Source of the DNA: Mimachlamys varia
Lineage: Eukaryota; Mollusca; Bivalvia; Pectinida; Pectinidae
Assembly (NCBI GenBank): GCA_947623455.1
Contig: OX392534.1
Location: 5,342,001 to 5,406,000 of the forward strand
Direction of reading: 5' to 3'
DNA length: 64,000 nucleotides
This document shows, in pieces, positions 31,790-46,700 of the stretch. The notes under the pieces were generated by a model. That model did not search any database and was not told the DNA's origin. It saw only the letters and a program-made list of their open reading frames with translations. Position 1 is the first letter of the stretch, and the number at the start of each line of letters is the position of its first letter. The position numbers were made by a program, and so were the translations under genes.

Positions 31790-34700
31790 GTGGTGAGAAC
31801 TATGTACTTATGTTGGTACACCTCAGTTAGCTATCAGAGGATGTGATTAGAACTATGTACTTATGTTGGTACACCTCAGTTAGCTATCAGAGGATGTGAT
31901 TAGAACTATGTATTTATGTTGGTACACCTCAGTTAGCTATCAGAGGATGTGATTAGAACTATGTACTTATGTTGGTACACCTCAGTTAGCTATCAGAGGA
32001 TGTGATTAGAACTATGTACTTATGTTGGTACACCTCAGTTAGCTATCAGAGGATGTGATTAGAACTATGTACTTATGTTGGTACACCTCAGTTAGCTATC
32101 AGAGGATGTGATTAGAACTATGTACTTATGTTGGTACACCTCAGTTAGCTATCAGAGATGTGATTAGAACTATGTATTTATGTTGGTACACCTCAGTTAG
32201 CTATCAGAGGATGTGATTAGAACTATGTACTTATATTGGTACACCTCAGTTAGCTATCAGAGGATGTGGTGGGAACTATGTATTTATGTTGGTACACCTC
32301 AGTTAGCTATCAGAGGATGTGGTGAGAACTATGTACTTATGTTGGTACACCTCAGTTAGCTATCAGAGGATGTGATTAGAACTATGTACTTATGTTGGTA
32401 CACCTCAGTTAGCTATCAGAGGATGTGATTAGAACTATGTACTTATGTTGGTACACCTCAGTTAGCTATCAGAGGATGTGATTAGAACTATGTACTTATG
32501 TTGGTACACCTCAGTTAGCTATCACAGGATGTGATTAGAACTATGTACTTATGTTGGTACACCTCAGTTAGCTATCAGAGGATGTGATTAGAACTATGTA
32601 CTTATGTTGGTACACCTCAGTTAGCTATCAGAGGATGTGGTGAGAACTATGTACTTATGTTGGTACACCTCAGTTAGCTATCAGAGGATGTGGTGAGAAC
32701 TATGTATTTATGTTGGTACACCTCAGTTAGCTATCAGAGGATGTGGTGAGAACATTGTACTTATGTTGGTACACCTCAGTTAGCTATCAGAGGATGTGGT
32801 GGGAACTATGTATTTATGTTGGTACACCTCAGTTAGCTATCAGAGGATGCGGTGAGAACTATGTACTTATGTTGGTACACCTCCGTTAGCTATCAGAGGA
32901 TGTGATTAGAACTATGTACTTATGTTGGTACACCTCAGTTAGCTATCAGAGGATGTGGTGAGAACTATGTACTTATGTTGGTATACCTCAGTTAGCTATC
33001 AGAGGATGTGGTGGGAACTATGTATTTATGTTGGTACACCTCAGTTAGCTATCAGAGGATGTGGTGAGAACTATGTATTTATGTTGGTACACCTCAGTTA
33101 GCTATCAGAGGATGCGGTGAGAACTATGTACTTATGTTGGTACACCTCCGTTAGCTATCAGAGGATGTGGTGGGAACTATGTACTTATGTTGGTACACCT
33201 CAGTTAGCTATCAGAGGATGCGGTGAGAACTATGTATTTATGTTGGTACACCTCAGTTAGCTATCAGAGGATGTGGTGAGAACTATGTACTTATGTTGGT
33301 ACACCTCAGTTAGCTATCAGAGGATGTGGTGGGAACTATATACTTATGTTGGTACACCTCCGTTAGCTATCAGAAGATGTGGTGGGAACTATGTACTTAT
33401 GTTGGTACACCTCAGTTAGCTATCAGAGGATGTGATTAGAACTATGTACTTATGTTGGTACACCTCAGTTAGCTATCAGAAGATGTGGTGAGAACTATGT
33501 ACTTATGTTGGTACACCTCAGTTAGCTATCAGAGGATGTGGTGAGAACTATGTACTTATGTTGGTACACCTCAGTTAGCTATCAGAGGATGTGATTAGAA
33601 CTATGTACGTATGTTGGTACACCTCAGTTAGCTATCAGAGGATGTGATTAGAACTATGTACGTATGTTGGTACACCTCAGTTAGCTATCAGAGGATGTGA
33701 TTAGAACTATGTACTTATGTTGGTACACCTCCGTTAGCTATCAGAGGATGTGATTAGAACTATGTACGTATGTTGGTACACCTCAGTTAGCTATCAGAGG
33801 ATGTGATTAGAACTATGTACGTATGTTGGTACACCTCAGTTAGCTATCAGAGGATGTGGTGAGAACTATGTACTTATGTTGGTACACCTCAGTTAGCTAT
33901 CAGAGGATGTGGTGAGAACTATGTTTTTATGTTGGTACACCTCCGTTAGCTATCAGAGGATGCGGTGAGAGCTATGTACTTATGTTGGTACACCTCAGTT
34001 AGCTATCAGAAGATGTGGTGGGAACTATGTACTTATGTTGGTACACCTCCGTTAGCTATCAGAGGATGTGGTGAGAACTTTGTATCTATGTTGGTACGTC
34101 TCAGTTAGCTATCAGAGGATGTGGTGAGAACTATGTATCTATCTTGGTACGTCTCAGTTAGCTATCAGAGGATGTGGTGAGAACTATGTATCTATGTTGG
34201 TACGTCTCAGTTAGCTATCAGAGGATGTGGTGAGAACTATGTATCTATGTTGGTACGTCTCAGTTAGCTATCAGAAGATGTGGTGGGAACTATGTACTTA
34301 TGTTGTTACACCTCCGTTAGCTATCAGAAGATGTGGTGGGAACTTTGTACTTATGTTGGTACACCTCCGTTAGCCATCAGAGGATGTGGTGAGAACTATG
34401 TACTTATGTTGGTACACCTCAGTTAGCTATCAGAGGATGTGGTGAGAACTATGTACTTATGTTGGTACGTCTCAGTTAGCTATCAGAGGATGCGGTGGGA
34501 ACTATGTACTTATGTTGGTACACCTCCGTTAGCTATCAGAAGATGTGGTGGGAACTATGTACTTATGTTGGTACACCTCCGTTAGCTATCAGAAGATGTG
34601 GTGGGAACTATGTATTTATGTTGGTACGTCTCAGTTAGCTATCAGAGGATGCGGTGAGAGATATGTACTTATGTTGGTACGTCTCAGTTAGCTATCAGAG

Positions 34701-37700
34701 GATGCGGTGAGAACTATGTATTTATGTTGGTACGTCTCAGTTAGCTATCAGAGGATGCGGTGAGAGATATGTACTTATGTTGGTACACCTCCGTTAGCTA
34801 TCAGAAGATGCGGTGGGAACTATGTACTTATGTTGGTACATCTCAGTTAGCTATCAGAGGATGCGGTGAGAGATATGTACTTATGTTGGTACACCTCCGT
34901 TAGCTATCAGAGGATGCGGTGAGAACTATGTACTTATGTTGGTACACCTCCGTTAGATATCAGAGGATGTGATTAGAACTATGTACTTATGTTGGTACAC
35001 CTCAGTTAGCTATCAGAGGATGTGGTGAGAACTTTGTACTTATGTTGGTACACCTCCGTTAGCTATCAGAGGATGTGGTGAGAACTATGTACTTATGTTG
35101 GTACACCTCAGTTAGCTATCAGAAGATGTGATTAGAACTATGTACTTATGTTGGTACATCTCAGTTAGCTATCAGAGGATGTGATTAGACCTATTTATTT
35201 ATGTTGGTACACCTCAGTTAGCTATCAGAGGATGTGATTAGAACTATATATTTATGTTGGTACACCTCCGTTAGCTATCAGAAGATGTGATTAGAACTAT
35301 GTACTTATGTTAGTACATCTCCGTTAGCTATCAGAGGATGTGGTAAGAACTATGTATTTATGTTGGTACACCTCAATTAGCTATCAGAGGATGTGATTAG
35401 AACTATATATTTATGTTGGTACACCTCAATTAGCTATCAGAGGATGTGATTAGAACTATGTACTTATGTTGGAACACCTCAGTTAGCTATCAGAGGATGT
35501 GATGAGAACTATGCATTTAAGTTGGTACACCTCAGTTAGCTATCAGAGGATCTGGAGAGATATATGTACTTATGTTGGTACACCTCAGTAAGCTATTAGA
35601 GGTTGTGATTAGAACTATGTATTTATGTTGGTAAACCTCAGTTAGCTATCAGAGGATGTGGTGAGAACTATCTATTTATGTTGGTACACATCCGTTAACT
35701 ATCAGAGGATGTGATTAGAACTATGTATCTATGTTGGTACACCTCAGTTAGCAATCAGAGGATGTGGTGAGAACTATGAATTTATGTTGGTACGTCTCAG
35801 TTAGCTATCAAAGGATGTGGTGAGAACTATCTATTTATGTTGTTACACATCCGTTAACTATCAGAGGATGTGGTAAGAACTATGTATTTATGTTGGTACG
35901 TCTCAGTTAGCTATCAGAGGATGTGATTAGAACTATGTATTTATGTTGGTACACCTCAGTTAGCTATCAGAGGATGTGATTAGAACTATGTACGTATGTC
36001 GGTACACCTCAGTTAGCTATCAGAGGATGTGATTAGAACTATGTACTTATGTTGGTACACCTCAGTTAGCTATCAGAGGATGTGGTGAGAACTATGTACT
36101 TATGTTGGTACACCTCAGTTAGCTATCAGAGGATGTGATTAGAACTATGTACTTATGTTGGTACACCTCAGTTAGCTATCAGAGGATGTGGTGGGAACTA
36201 TGTATTTATGTTGGTACACCTCCGTTAGCTATCAGAGGATGTGGTGAGAACTATGTACTTATGTTGGTACACCTCAGTTAGCTATCAGAGGATGTGGTGA
36301 GAACTATGTACTTATGTTGGTACACCTCAGTTAGCTATCAGAGGATGTGGTGAGAACTATGTACTTATGTTGGTACACCTCAGTTAGCTATCAGAGGATG
36401 TGATGAGAACTATGTACTTATGTTGGTACACCTCAGTTAGCTATCAGAGGATGTGGTGGGAACTATGTATTTATGTTGGTACACCTCAGTTAGCTATCAG
36501 AGGATGTGGTGAGAACTATGTACTTATGTTAGTACGTCTCATTTAGCTATCAGAGGATGTGGTGAGAACTATGTATTTATGTTGGTACACCTGAGTTAGC
36601 TATCAGAGGATGTGGTGAGAGCTATGTACCTATGTTGGTACACCTCAGTTAGCTATCAGAGGATGTGGTGAGAACTATGTATTTATGTTGGTACACCTCA
36701 GTTAGCTATCAGAGACCATGTACTTATGTTGGTACACCTCAGTTAGCTATCAGAGGATGTGGTGAGAACTATGTACTTATGTTGGTACGTCTCAGTTAGC
36801 TATCAGAGGATGTAGTGAGAACTATGTATTTATGTTGGTACACCTCATTTAGCTATCAGAGGATGTGGTGAGATCTATGTATTTATGTTTGTACACCTCA
36901 GTTAGCTATCAAAGGTAGTGGTGAGAACTATGTATTTATGTTGGTACACCTCCGTTTGCTATCAGAGGATGTGGTAAGAACTATGTATTTATGTTGGTAC
37001 ACCTCAGTTAGCTATCAGAGGATGTGATTAGAACTATGTATCTATGTTGGTACACCTCAGTTAGCTTTCAGAGGATATGGTGAGGCTATGTACTTATGTT
37101 GGTACACCTCAGTTAGCTATCAGAGGATGTGGTGAGAACTATGTACGTATGTTGGTACACCTGAGTTAGCTATCAGAGGATGTGGTGAGAGCTATGTACT
37201 TATGTTGGTACACCTCAGTTAGCTATCAGAGGATGCGGTGAGAACTATGTACCTATGTTGGTACACCTCCGTTAGCTATCAGAGGATGTGGTGAGAACTA
37301 TGTACTTATGTTGGTACACCTCAGTTAGCTATCAGAAGATGTGCTGAGAACTATGTACTTATGTTGGTACACCTCATTTAGCTATCAGAGGATGTGGTGA
37401 GAACTATGTACTTATGTTGGTACACCTCAATTAGCTATCAGAAGATGTGGTGAGAACTATGTACTTATGTTGGTAAGTCTCAGTTAGCTATCAGAGGATG
37501 TGGTGAGAACTATGTATTTATGTTTGTACACCTCAGTTAGCTATCAGAGGATGTGGTGAGAACTATGTATTTATGTTGGTACACCTCATTTAGCTATCAG
37601 AGGATGCGGTGAGAACTATGTATTTATGTTTGTACACCTCAGTTAGCTATCAGAGGATGTGATTAGAACTATGTATTTATGTTGGTACACCTCAGTTAGC

Positions 37701-40700
37701 TATCAGAGGATGTGATTAGAACTATGTATTTATGTTGGTACACCTCAGTTAGCTATCAGAGGATGTGATTAGAACTATGTATTTATGTTGGTACACCTCA
37801 GTTAGCTATCAGAGGATGTGGTGAGAACTATGTATTTATGTTGGCACACCTCAGTTAGCTATCAGAGGATGTGGTGAGAACTATGTACTTATGTTGGCAC
37901 ACCTCAGTTAGCTATCAGAGGATGTGATTAGAACTATGTATTTATGTTCGTACACCTCATTTAGCTATCAGAGGATGTGGTGAGAACTATGAATTTATGT
38001 TCGTACACCTCATTTAGCTATCAGAGGATGTGGTGAGAACTATGAATTTATGTTTGTACATCTCAGTTAGCTATCAGAGGATGTGATTAGAACTATGTAT
38101 TTATGTTGGTACACCTCATTTAGCTATCAGAGGATGCGGTGAGAACTATGTATTTATGTTGGTACACCTCATTTAGCTATCAGAGGATGTGGTGAGAACT
38201 ATGTATTTATGTTTGTACACCTCAGTTAGCTATCAGAGGATGTGGTGAGAACTATGTATCTATGTTGGTACACCTCCGTTTGCTATCAGAGGATGCGGTA
38301 AGAACTATGTATCTATGTTGGTACACCTCAGTTAGCTATCAGAGGATGTGGTGAGAACTATGTATCTATGTTGGTACACCTCCGTTTGCTATCAGAGGAT
38401 GCGGTAAGAACTATGTATCTATGTTGGTACACCTCAGTTAGCTTTCAGAGGATATGGTGAGGCTATGTACTTATGTTGGTACACCTCAGTTAGCTATCAG
38501 AGGATGTGGTGAGAACTATGTACGTATGTTGGTACACCTGAGTTAGCTATCAGAGGATGTGATGAGAACTATGTACTTATGTTGGTACACCTCAGTTAGC
38601 TATCAGAGGATGCGGTGAGAACTATGTATTTATGTTGGTACACCTCAGTTAGCTATCAGAGGATGTGGTGAGAACTATGTATTTATGTTGGTACACCTCA
38701 GTTAGCTATCAGAGGATGTGGTAAGAACTATGTACTTATGTTGGTACACCTCAGTTAGCTATCAGAGGATGTGGTAAGAACTATGTATTTATGTTGGTAA
38801 GTCTCAGTTAGCTATCAGAGGATGTGGTGAGAACTATGTATTTATGTTGGTACACCTCAGTTAGCTATCAGAGGATGTGATTAGAACTATGTACTTATGT
38901 TGGTACACCTCAGTTAGCTATCAGAAGATGTGGTGAGAACTATGTATTTATGTTGGTACACCTCAGTTAGCTATCAGAGGATGTGATTAGAACTATGTAC
39001 TTATGTTGGTACACCTCAGTTAGCTATCAGAGGATGTGGTGGGAACTATGTATTTATGTTGGTACACCTCAGTTAGCTATCAGAGGATGTGGTGAGAACT
39101 ATGTACTTATGTTAGTACGTCTCATTTAGCTATCAGAGGATGTGGTGAGAGCTATGTACTTATGTTGGTACACCTCCGTTTGCTATCAGAGGATGTGGTG
39201 AGAACTATGTATTTATGTTGGTACACCTCAGTTAGCTATCAGAGACCATGTACTTATGTTGGTACACCTCAGTTAGCTATCAGAGGATGTGGTGAGAACT
39301 ATGTACTTATGTTGGTACGTCTCAGTTAGCTATCAGAGGATGTGGTGAGAACTATGTATTTATGTTGGTACACCTCATTTAGCTATCAGAGGATGTGGTG
39401 AGAACTATGTATTTATGTTTGTACACCTCAGTTAGCTATCAGAGGATGTGGTGAGAACTATGTACGTATGTTGGTACACCTCCGTTTGCTATCAGAGGAT
39501 GTGGTAAGAACTATGTATTTATGTTGGTACACCTCAGTTAGCTATCAGAGGATGTGATTAGAACTATGTATCTATGTTGGTACACCTCAGTTAGCTTTCA
39601 GAGGATATGGTGAGGCTATGTACTTATGTTGGTACACCTCAGTTAGCTATCAGAGGATGTGGTGAGAACTATGTACGTATGTTGGTACACCTGAGTTAGC
39701 TATCAGAGGATGTGATGAGAACTATGTACTTATGTTGGTACACCTCAGTTAGCTATCAGAGGATGCGGTGAGAGCTATGTACTTATGTTGGTACACCTCC
39801 GTTAGCTATCAGAAGATGTGGTGAGAACTATGTACTTATGTTGGTACGTCTCAGTTAGCTATCAGAGGATGCGGTGAGAGCTATGTACTTATGTTGGTAC
39901 ACCTCCGTTAGCTATCAGAAGATGTGGTGAGAACTATGTACTCATGTTGGTACGTCTCAGTTAGCTATCAGAGGATGCGGTGAGAGCTATATACTTATGT
40001 TGGTACACCTCCGTTAGCTATCAGAAGATGAGGTGAGAACTATGTACTTATGTTGGTACACCTCAGTTAGCTATCAGAGGTTGTGGTGAGAACTATGTAC
40101 TTATGTTGGTACGTCTCAGTTACCTATCAGAGGATGTGGTGAGAACTATGTACTTATGATGGTACACCTCAGTTAGCTATCAGAGGATGTGATTAGAACT
40201 ATGTATTTTTGTTGGTACACCTCCGTTAGCTATCAGAGGATGCGGTGAGAGCTATGTACTTATGTTGGTACACCTCCGTTAGCTATCAGAAGATGTGATT
40301 AGAACTATGTACTTTTGTTGGTACGTCTCAGTTAGCTATCAGAGGATGTGGTGAGAACTATGTACTTATGTTGGTACACCTCAGTTAGCTATCAGAAGAT
40401 GTGATTAGAACTATGTACTTATGTTGGTACATCTCAGTTAGCTATCAGAGGATGTGATTAGACCTATTTATTTATGTTGGTACACCTCAATTAGCTATCA
40501 GAGGATGTGATTAGAACTATATATTTATGTTGGTACACCTCAATTAGCTATCAGAGGATGTGATTAGAACTATGTACTTATGTTGGAACACCTCAGTTAG
40601 CTATCAGATGATGTGATTAGAACTATGCATTTATGTTGGTACACCTCAGTTAGCTATCAGAGGATCTGGAGAGATATATGTACTTATGTTGGTACACCTC

Positions 40701-43700
40701 AGTTAGCTATTAGAGGTTGTGATAAGAACTATGTATTTATGTTGGTAAACCTCAGTTAGCTATCAGAGGATGTGGTGAGAACTATCTATTTATGTTGGTA
40801 CACATCCGTTAACTATCAGAGGATGTGATTAGAACTATGTATCTATGTTGGTACACCTCAGTTAGCTATCAGAGGATGTGGTGAGAACTATGAATTTATG
40901 TTGGTACACCTCAGTTAGCTATCTGAGGATGTGGTGAGAACTATCTATTTATGTTGGTACACATCCGTTAACTATCAGAGGATGTGGTAAGAACTATGTG
41001 TTTATGTTGGTACACCTCAGTTAGCTATCAAAGGATGTGGTGAGAACTATCTATTTATGTTGGTACACATCCGTTAACTATCAGAGGATGTGGTAAGAAC
41101 TATGTATCTATGTTGGTACGTCTCAGTTAGCTATCAGAGGATGTGATTAGAACTATGTATTTATGTTGGTACACCTCAGTTAGCTATCAGAGGATGTGAT
41201 AAGAACTATGTATCTATGTTGGTACACCTCAGTTAGCTATCAGAGGATATGGTGAGGCTATGTACTTATGTTGGTACACCTCAGATAGCTATCAGAGGAT
41301 GTGGTGAGAACTATGTACGTATGTTGGTACACCTGAGTTAGCTATCAGAGGATGTGATGAGAACTATGTACTTATGTTGGTACACCTCAGTTAGCTATCA
41401 AAGGATGTGATTAGAACTATGTACTTATGTTGGTACACCTCAGTTAGCTATCAGAGGATGTGATTAGAACTATGTACTTATGTTGGTACACCTCAGTTAG
41501 CTATCAGAGGATGTGGTGAGAACTATGTATTTATGTTGGTAAACCTCAGTTAGCTATCAGAGGATGTGGTGAGAACTATCTATTTATGTTGGTACACATC
41601 CGTTAACTATCAGAGGATGTGATTAGAACTATGTATCTATGTTGGTACACCTCAGTTAGCTATCAGAGGATGTGGTGAGAACTATGAATTTATGTTGGTA
41701 CACCTCAGTTAGCTATCAAAGGATGTGGTGAGAACTATCTATTTATGTTGGTACACATCCGTTAACTATCAGAGGATGTGGTAAGAACTATGTGTTTATG
41801 TTGGTACACCTCAGTTAGCTATCAAAGGATGTGGTGAGAACTATCTATTTATGTTGGTACACATCCGTTAACTATCAGAGGATGTGGTAAGAACTATGTA
41901 TCTATGTTGGTACGTCTCAGTTAGCTATCAGAGGATGTGATTAGAACTATGTATTTATGTTGGTACACCTCAGTTAGCTATCAGAGGATGTGATAAGAAC
42001 TATGTATCTATGTTGGTACACCTCAGTTAGCTATCAGAGGATATGGTGAGGCTATGTACTTATGTTGGTACACCTCAGTTAGCTATCAGAGGATGTGGTG
42101 AGAACTATGTACGTATGTTGGTACAACTGAGTTAGCTATCAGAGGATGTGATGAGAACTATGTACTTATGTTGGTACACCTCAGTTAGCTATCAAAGGAT
42201 GTGATTAGAACTATGTACTTATGTTGGTACACCTCAGTTAGCTATCAGAGGATGTGATTAGAACTATGTACTTATGTTGGTACACCTCAGTTAGCTATCA
42301 GAGGATGTGGTGAGAACTATGTACGTATGTTGGTACACCTGAGTTAGCTATCAGAGGATGCGGTGAGAACTATGTACGTATGTTGGTACACTTCAGTTAG
42401 CTATCAGAGGATGTGATTAGAACAATGTACTTATGTTGGTACACCTCAGTTAGCTATCAGAGGATGTGATTAGAACTATGTACTTATGTTGGTACGTCTC
42501 AGTTAGCTATCAGAGGATGTGGTGAGAACTATGTACTTAGGTTATATTGGTACACCTCAGTTAGCTATCAGAGGATCTGAAGAGATCTATGTATTTATGC
42601 TGGTACACCTCAGTTAGCTATCAGAGGTTGTGGTGAGACCCATGTACGTATGTTGGTACACCTCAGTTAGCTATCAGAGGATGTGGTGAGAACGATGTAC
42701 TTATATTGGTACACCTCAGTTAGCTATCAGAGGATGTGGTGAGAACTAAGTACTTATGTTGGTACACCTCAGTTAGCTATCAGAGGATGTGGTGAGAACT
42801 ATGTACTTATGTTGGTACACCTCAGTTAGCTATCAGAGGATGTGGTGAGAACTATGTACTTATGTTGGTACACCTCCGTTAGCTATCAGAGGAAGTGGTG
42901 AGAACGTTGTACTTATATTGGTACACCTCAGTTAGCTATCAGAGGATGTGGTGAGAACTATTTACTTATGTTGGTACACCTCCGTTAGCAATCAGAGGAT
43001 GTGGTGAGAACTATGTACTTATGTCGGTACATCTCAAACTCTTTACTTATATCGGTACACCTCAGTTAGCTATCAGAGAATGTGGTAAGAACTATGTACT
43101 TATGTTGGTACACCTCAGTTAGGTATCAGAGGATGCGGTGAGAACTATGTACTTATGTTTGTAAACCTCAGTTAGCTATCAGAGTATGTGGTGAGAACTA
43201 TGTACTTATGTCGGTACATCTCAAACTCTTTACTTATGTCGGTACACCTCAGTTAGCTATCAGAGGATGTGTTAAGAACTATATACTTATGTCGGTACAT
43301 CTCAAACTATTAACTTATGTTGGTACACCTCAGTTAGCTATCAGAGGATGTGATTAGAACTATGTACTTATGTTGGTACACCTCAGTTAGCTATCAGAGG
43401 ATGTGGTGAGAACTATGTATTTATGTTGGTAAACCTCAGTTAGCTATCAGAGGATGTGGTGAGAACTATCTATTTATGTTGGTACACATCCGTTAACTAT
43501 CAGAGGATGTGATTAGAACTATGTATCTATGTTGGTACACCTCAGTTAGCTATCAGAGGATGTGGTGAGAACTATGAATTTATGTTGGTACACCTCAGTT
43601 AGCTATCAAAGGATGTGGTGAGAACTATCTATTTATGTTGGTACACATCCGTTAACTATCAGAGGATGTGGTAAGAACTATGTGTTTATGTTGGTACACC

Positions 43701-46700
43701 TCAGTTAGCTATCAAAGGATGTGGTGAGAACTATCTATTTATGTTGGTACACATCCGTTAACTATCAGAGGATGTGGTAAGAACTATGTATCTATGTTGG
43801 TACGTCTCAGTTAGCTATCAGAGGATGTGATTAGAACTATGTATTTATGTTGGTACACCTCAGTTAGCTATCAGAGGATGTGATAAGAACTATGTATCTA
43901 TGTTGGTACACCTCAGTTAGCTATCAGAGGATATGGTGAGGCTATGTACTTATGTTGGTACACCTCAGTTAGCTATCAGAGGATGTGGTGAGAACTATGT
44001 ACGTATGTTGGTACAACTGAGTTAGCTATCAGAGGATGTGATGAGAACTATGTACTTATGTTGGTACACCTCAGTTAGCTATCAAAGGATGTGATTAGAA
44101 CTATGTACTTATGTTGGTACACCTCAGTTAGCTATCAGAGGATGTGATTAGAACTATGTACTTATGTTGGTACACCTCAGTTAGCTATCAGAGGATGTGG
44201 TGAGAACTATGTACGTATGTTGGTACACCTGAGTTAGCTATCAGAGGATGCGGTGAGAACTATGTACGTATGTTGGTACACTTCAGTTAGCTATCAGAGG
44301 ATGTGATTAGAACAATGTACTTATGTTGGTACACCTCAGTTAGCTATCAGAGGATGTGATTAGAACTATGTACTTATGTTGGTACGTCTCAGTTAGCTAT
44401 CAGAGGATGTGGTGAGAACTATGTACTTAGGTTATATTGGTACACCTCAGTTAGCTATCAGAGGATCTGAAGAGATCTATGTATTTATGCTGGTACACCT
44501 CAGTTAGCTATCAGAGGTTGTGGTGAGACCCATGTACGTATGTTGGTACACCTCAGTTAGCTATCAGAGGATGTGGTGAGAACGATGTACTTATATTGGT
44601 ACACCTCAGTTAGCTATCAGAGGATGTGGTGAGAACTAAGTACTTATGTTGGTACACCTCAGTTAGCTATCAGAGGATGTGGTGAGAACTATGTACTTAT
44701 GTTGGTACACCTCAGTTAGCTATCAGAGGATGTGGTGAGGACTATGTACTTATGTTGGTACACCTCCGTTAGCTATCAGAGGAAGTGGTGAGAACGTTGT
44801 ACTTATATTGGTACACCTCAGTTAGCTATCAGAGGATGTGGTGAGAACTATTTACTTATGTTGGTACACCTCCGTTAGCAATCAGAGGATGTGGTGAGAA
44901 CTATGTACTTATGTCGGTACATCTCAAACTCTTTACTTATATCGGTACACCTCAGTTAGCTATCAGAGAATGTGGTAAGAACTATGTACTTATGTTGGTA
45001 CACCTCAGTTAGGTATCAGAGGATGCGGTGAGAACTATGTACTTATGTTTGTAAACCTCAGTTAGCTATCAGAGTATGTGGTGAGAACTATGTACTTATG
45101 TCGGTACATCTCAAACTCTTTACTTATGTCGGTACACCTCAGTTAGCTATCAGAGGATGTGTTAAGAACTATATACTTATGTCGGTACATCTCAAACTAT
45201 TAACTTATGTTGGTACACCTCAGTTAGCTATCAGAGTATGTAGTGAGAACTATGTACTTATGTCGGTACATCTCAAACTATTTACTTATGTCGGTACACC
45301 TCAGTTAGGTATCAGATGATGTGGTAAGAACTATATACTTATGTCGGTACACCTCAGTTAGCTATCAGAGGATGTGGTGAGAACTATGTACTTATGGTCG
45401 TACACTTCAGTTAGCTATCAGAGGATATGGTGAGAACTATGTACTTATGTCGGTACATCTCAAACTCTTTACTTATATCGGTACACCTCAGTTAGCTATC
45501 AGAGGATGTGTTAAGAACTATGTACTTATGTTGATACACCTCAGTTAGCTATCAGAGAATGTGGTAAGAACTATGTACTTATGTTGGTACACCTCAGTTA
45601 GGTATCAGAGGATGTGGTGAGAACTATGTTCTTATGTTGGTACACCTCAGTTAACTATCAGAGGATGTGATGAGAACTTTGTATTTATGTTGGTACACCT
45701 CAGTTAGCTATCAGAGACCATGTACTTATGTTGGTACACCTCAGTTAGCTATCAGAGGATGTGGTGAAAACTATGAACTTATGCTGGTACGTCTCAGTTA
45801 GCTATCAGAGGATGTGGTGAGAACTATGTACTTATGTTGGTACACCTCCGTTAGCTATCAGAGGATCTGGAGAGATCTATGTATTTATGTTGGTACACCT
45901 CAGTTAGCTAAAACGAGGATGTGGTGAGACCCATGTAAGTGTGTTGGTACACCTCAGTAAGCTATCAGAGGATGTGGTGAGAACTATGTACTTATGTTGA
46001 TAAACCTCAGTTAGCTATCAGAGGATGTGGTGAGAGCTATGTATTTATGTTGGTACACATCCGTTAGCTATCAGAGGATGCGTTGAGAGCTATGTACTTA
46101 TGTTGGTACACAACCGTTAGCTATCAGAAGATGTGGTGAGAACTATGTATTTTTGTTGGTACGTCTCAGTTAGCTATCAGAGGATGTGGTGAGAACTATG
46201 TACTTATGTTGGTACGTCTCAGTTAGCTATCAGAGGATGTGGTGAGAAATATGTATTTATGTTGGTACACCTCAGTTAGCTATCAGAGACCATGTACTTA
46301 TGTTGGTACACCTCAGTTAGCTATCAGAGGATATGGTGAGAACTATGTACTTATGTTGGTACGTCTCAGTTAGCTATCAGAGGATGTGGTGAGAACTATG
46401 TATTTATGTTGGTACACCTCATTTAGCTATCAGAGGATGTGGTGAGAACTATGTATTTATGTTTGTACACCTCAGTTAGCTATCAGAGGATGTGGTGAGA
46501 ACTATGTACCTATGTTGGTACACCTCCGTTTGCTATCAGAGGATGTGGGGAGAACTATGTACTTATGTTGGTACACCTCAGTTAGCTATCAGAGGATGTG
46601 GTTTAGAACTATGTACTTATGTTGGTACACCTCCGTTAGCTATCAGAGGATGTGGTTTAGAACTATGTACTTATGTTGGTACACCTCCGTTAGCTATCAG

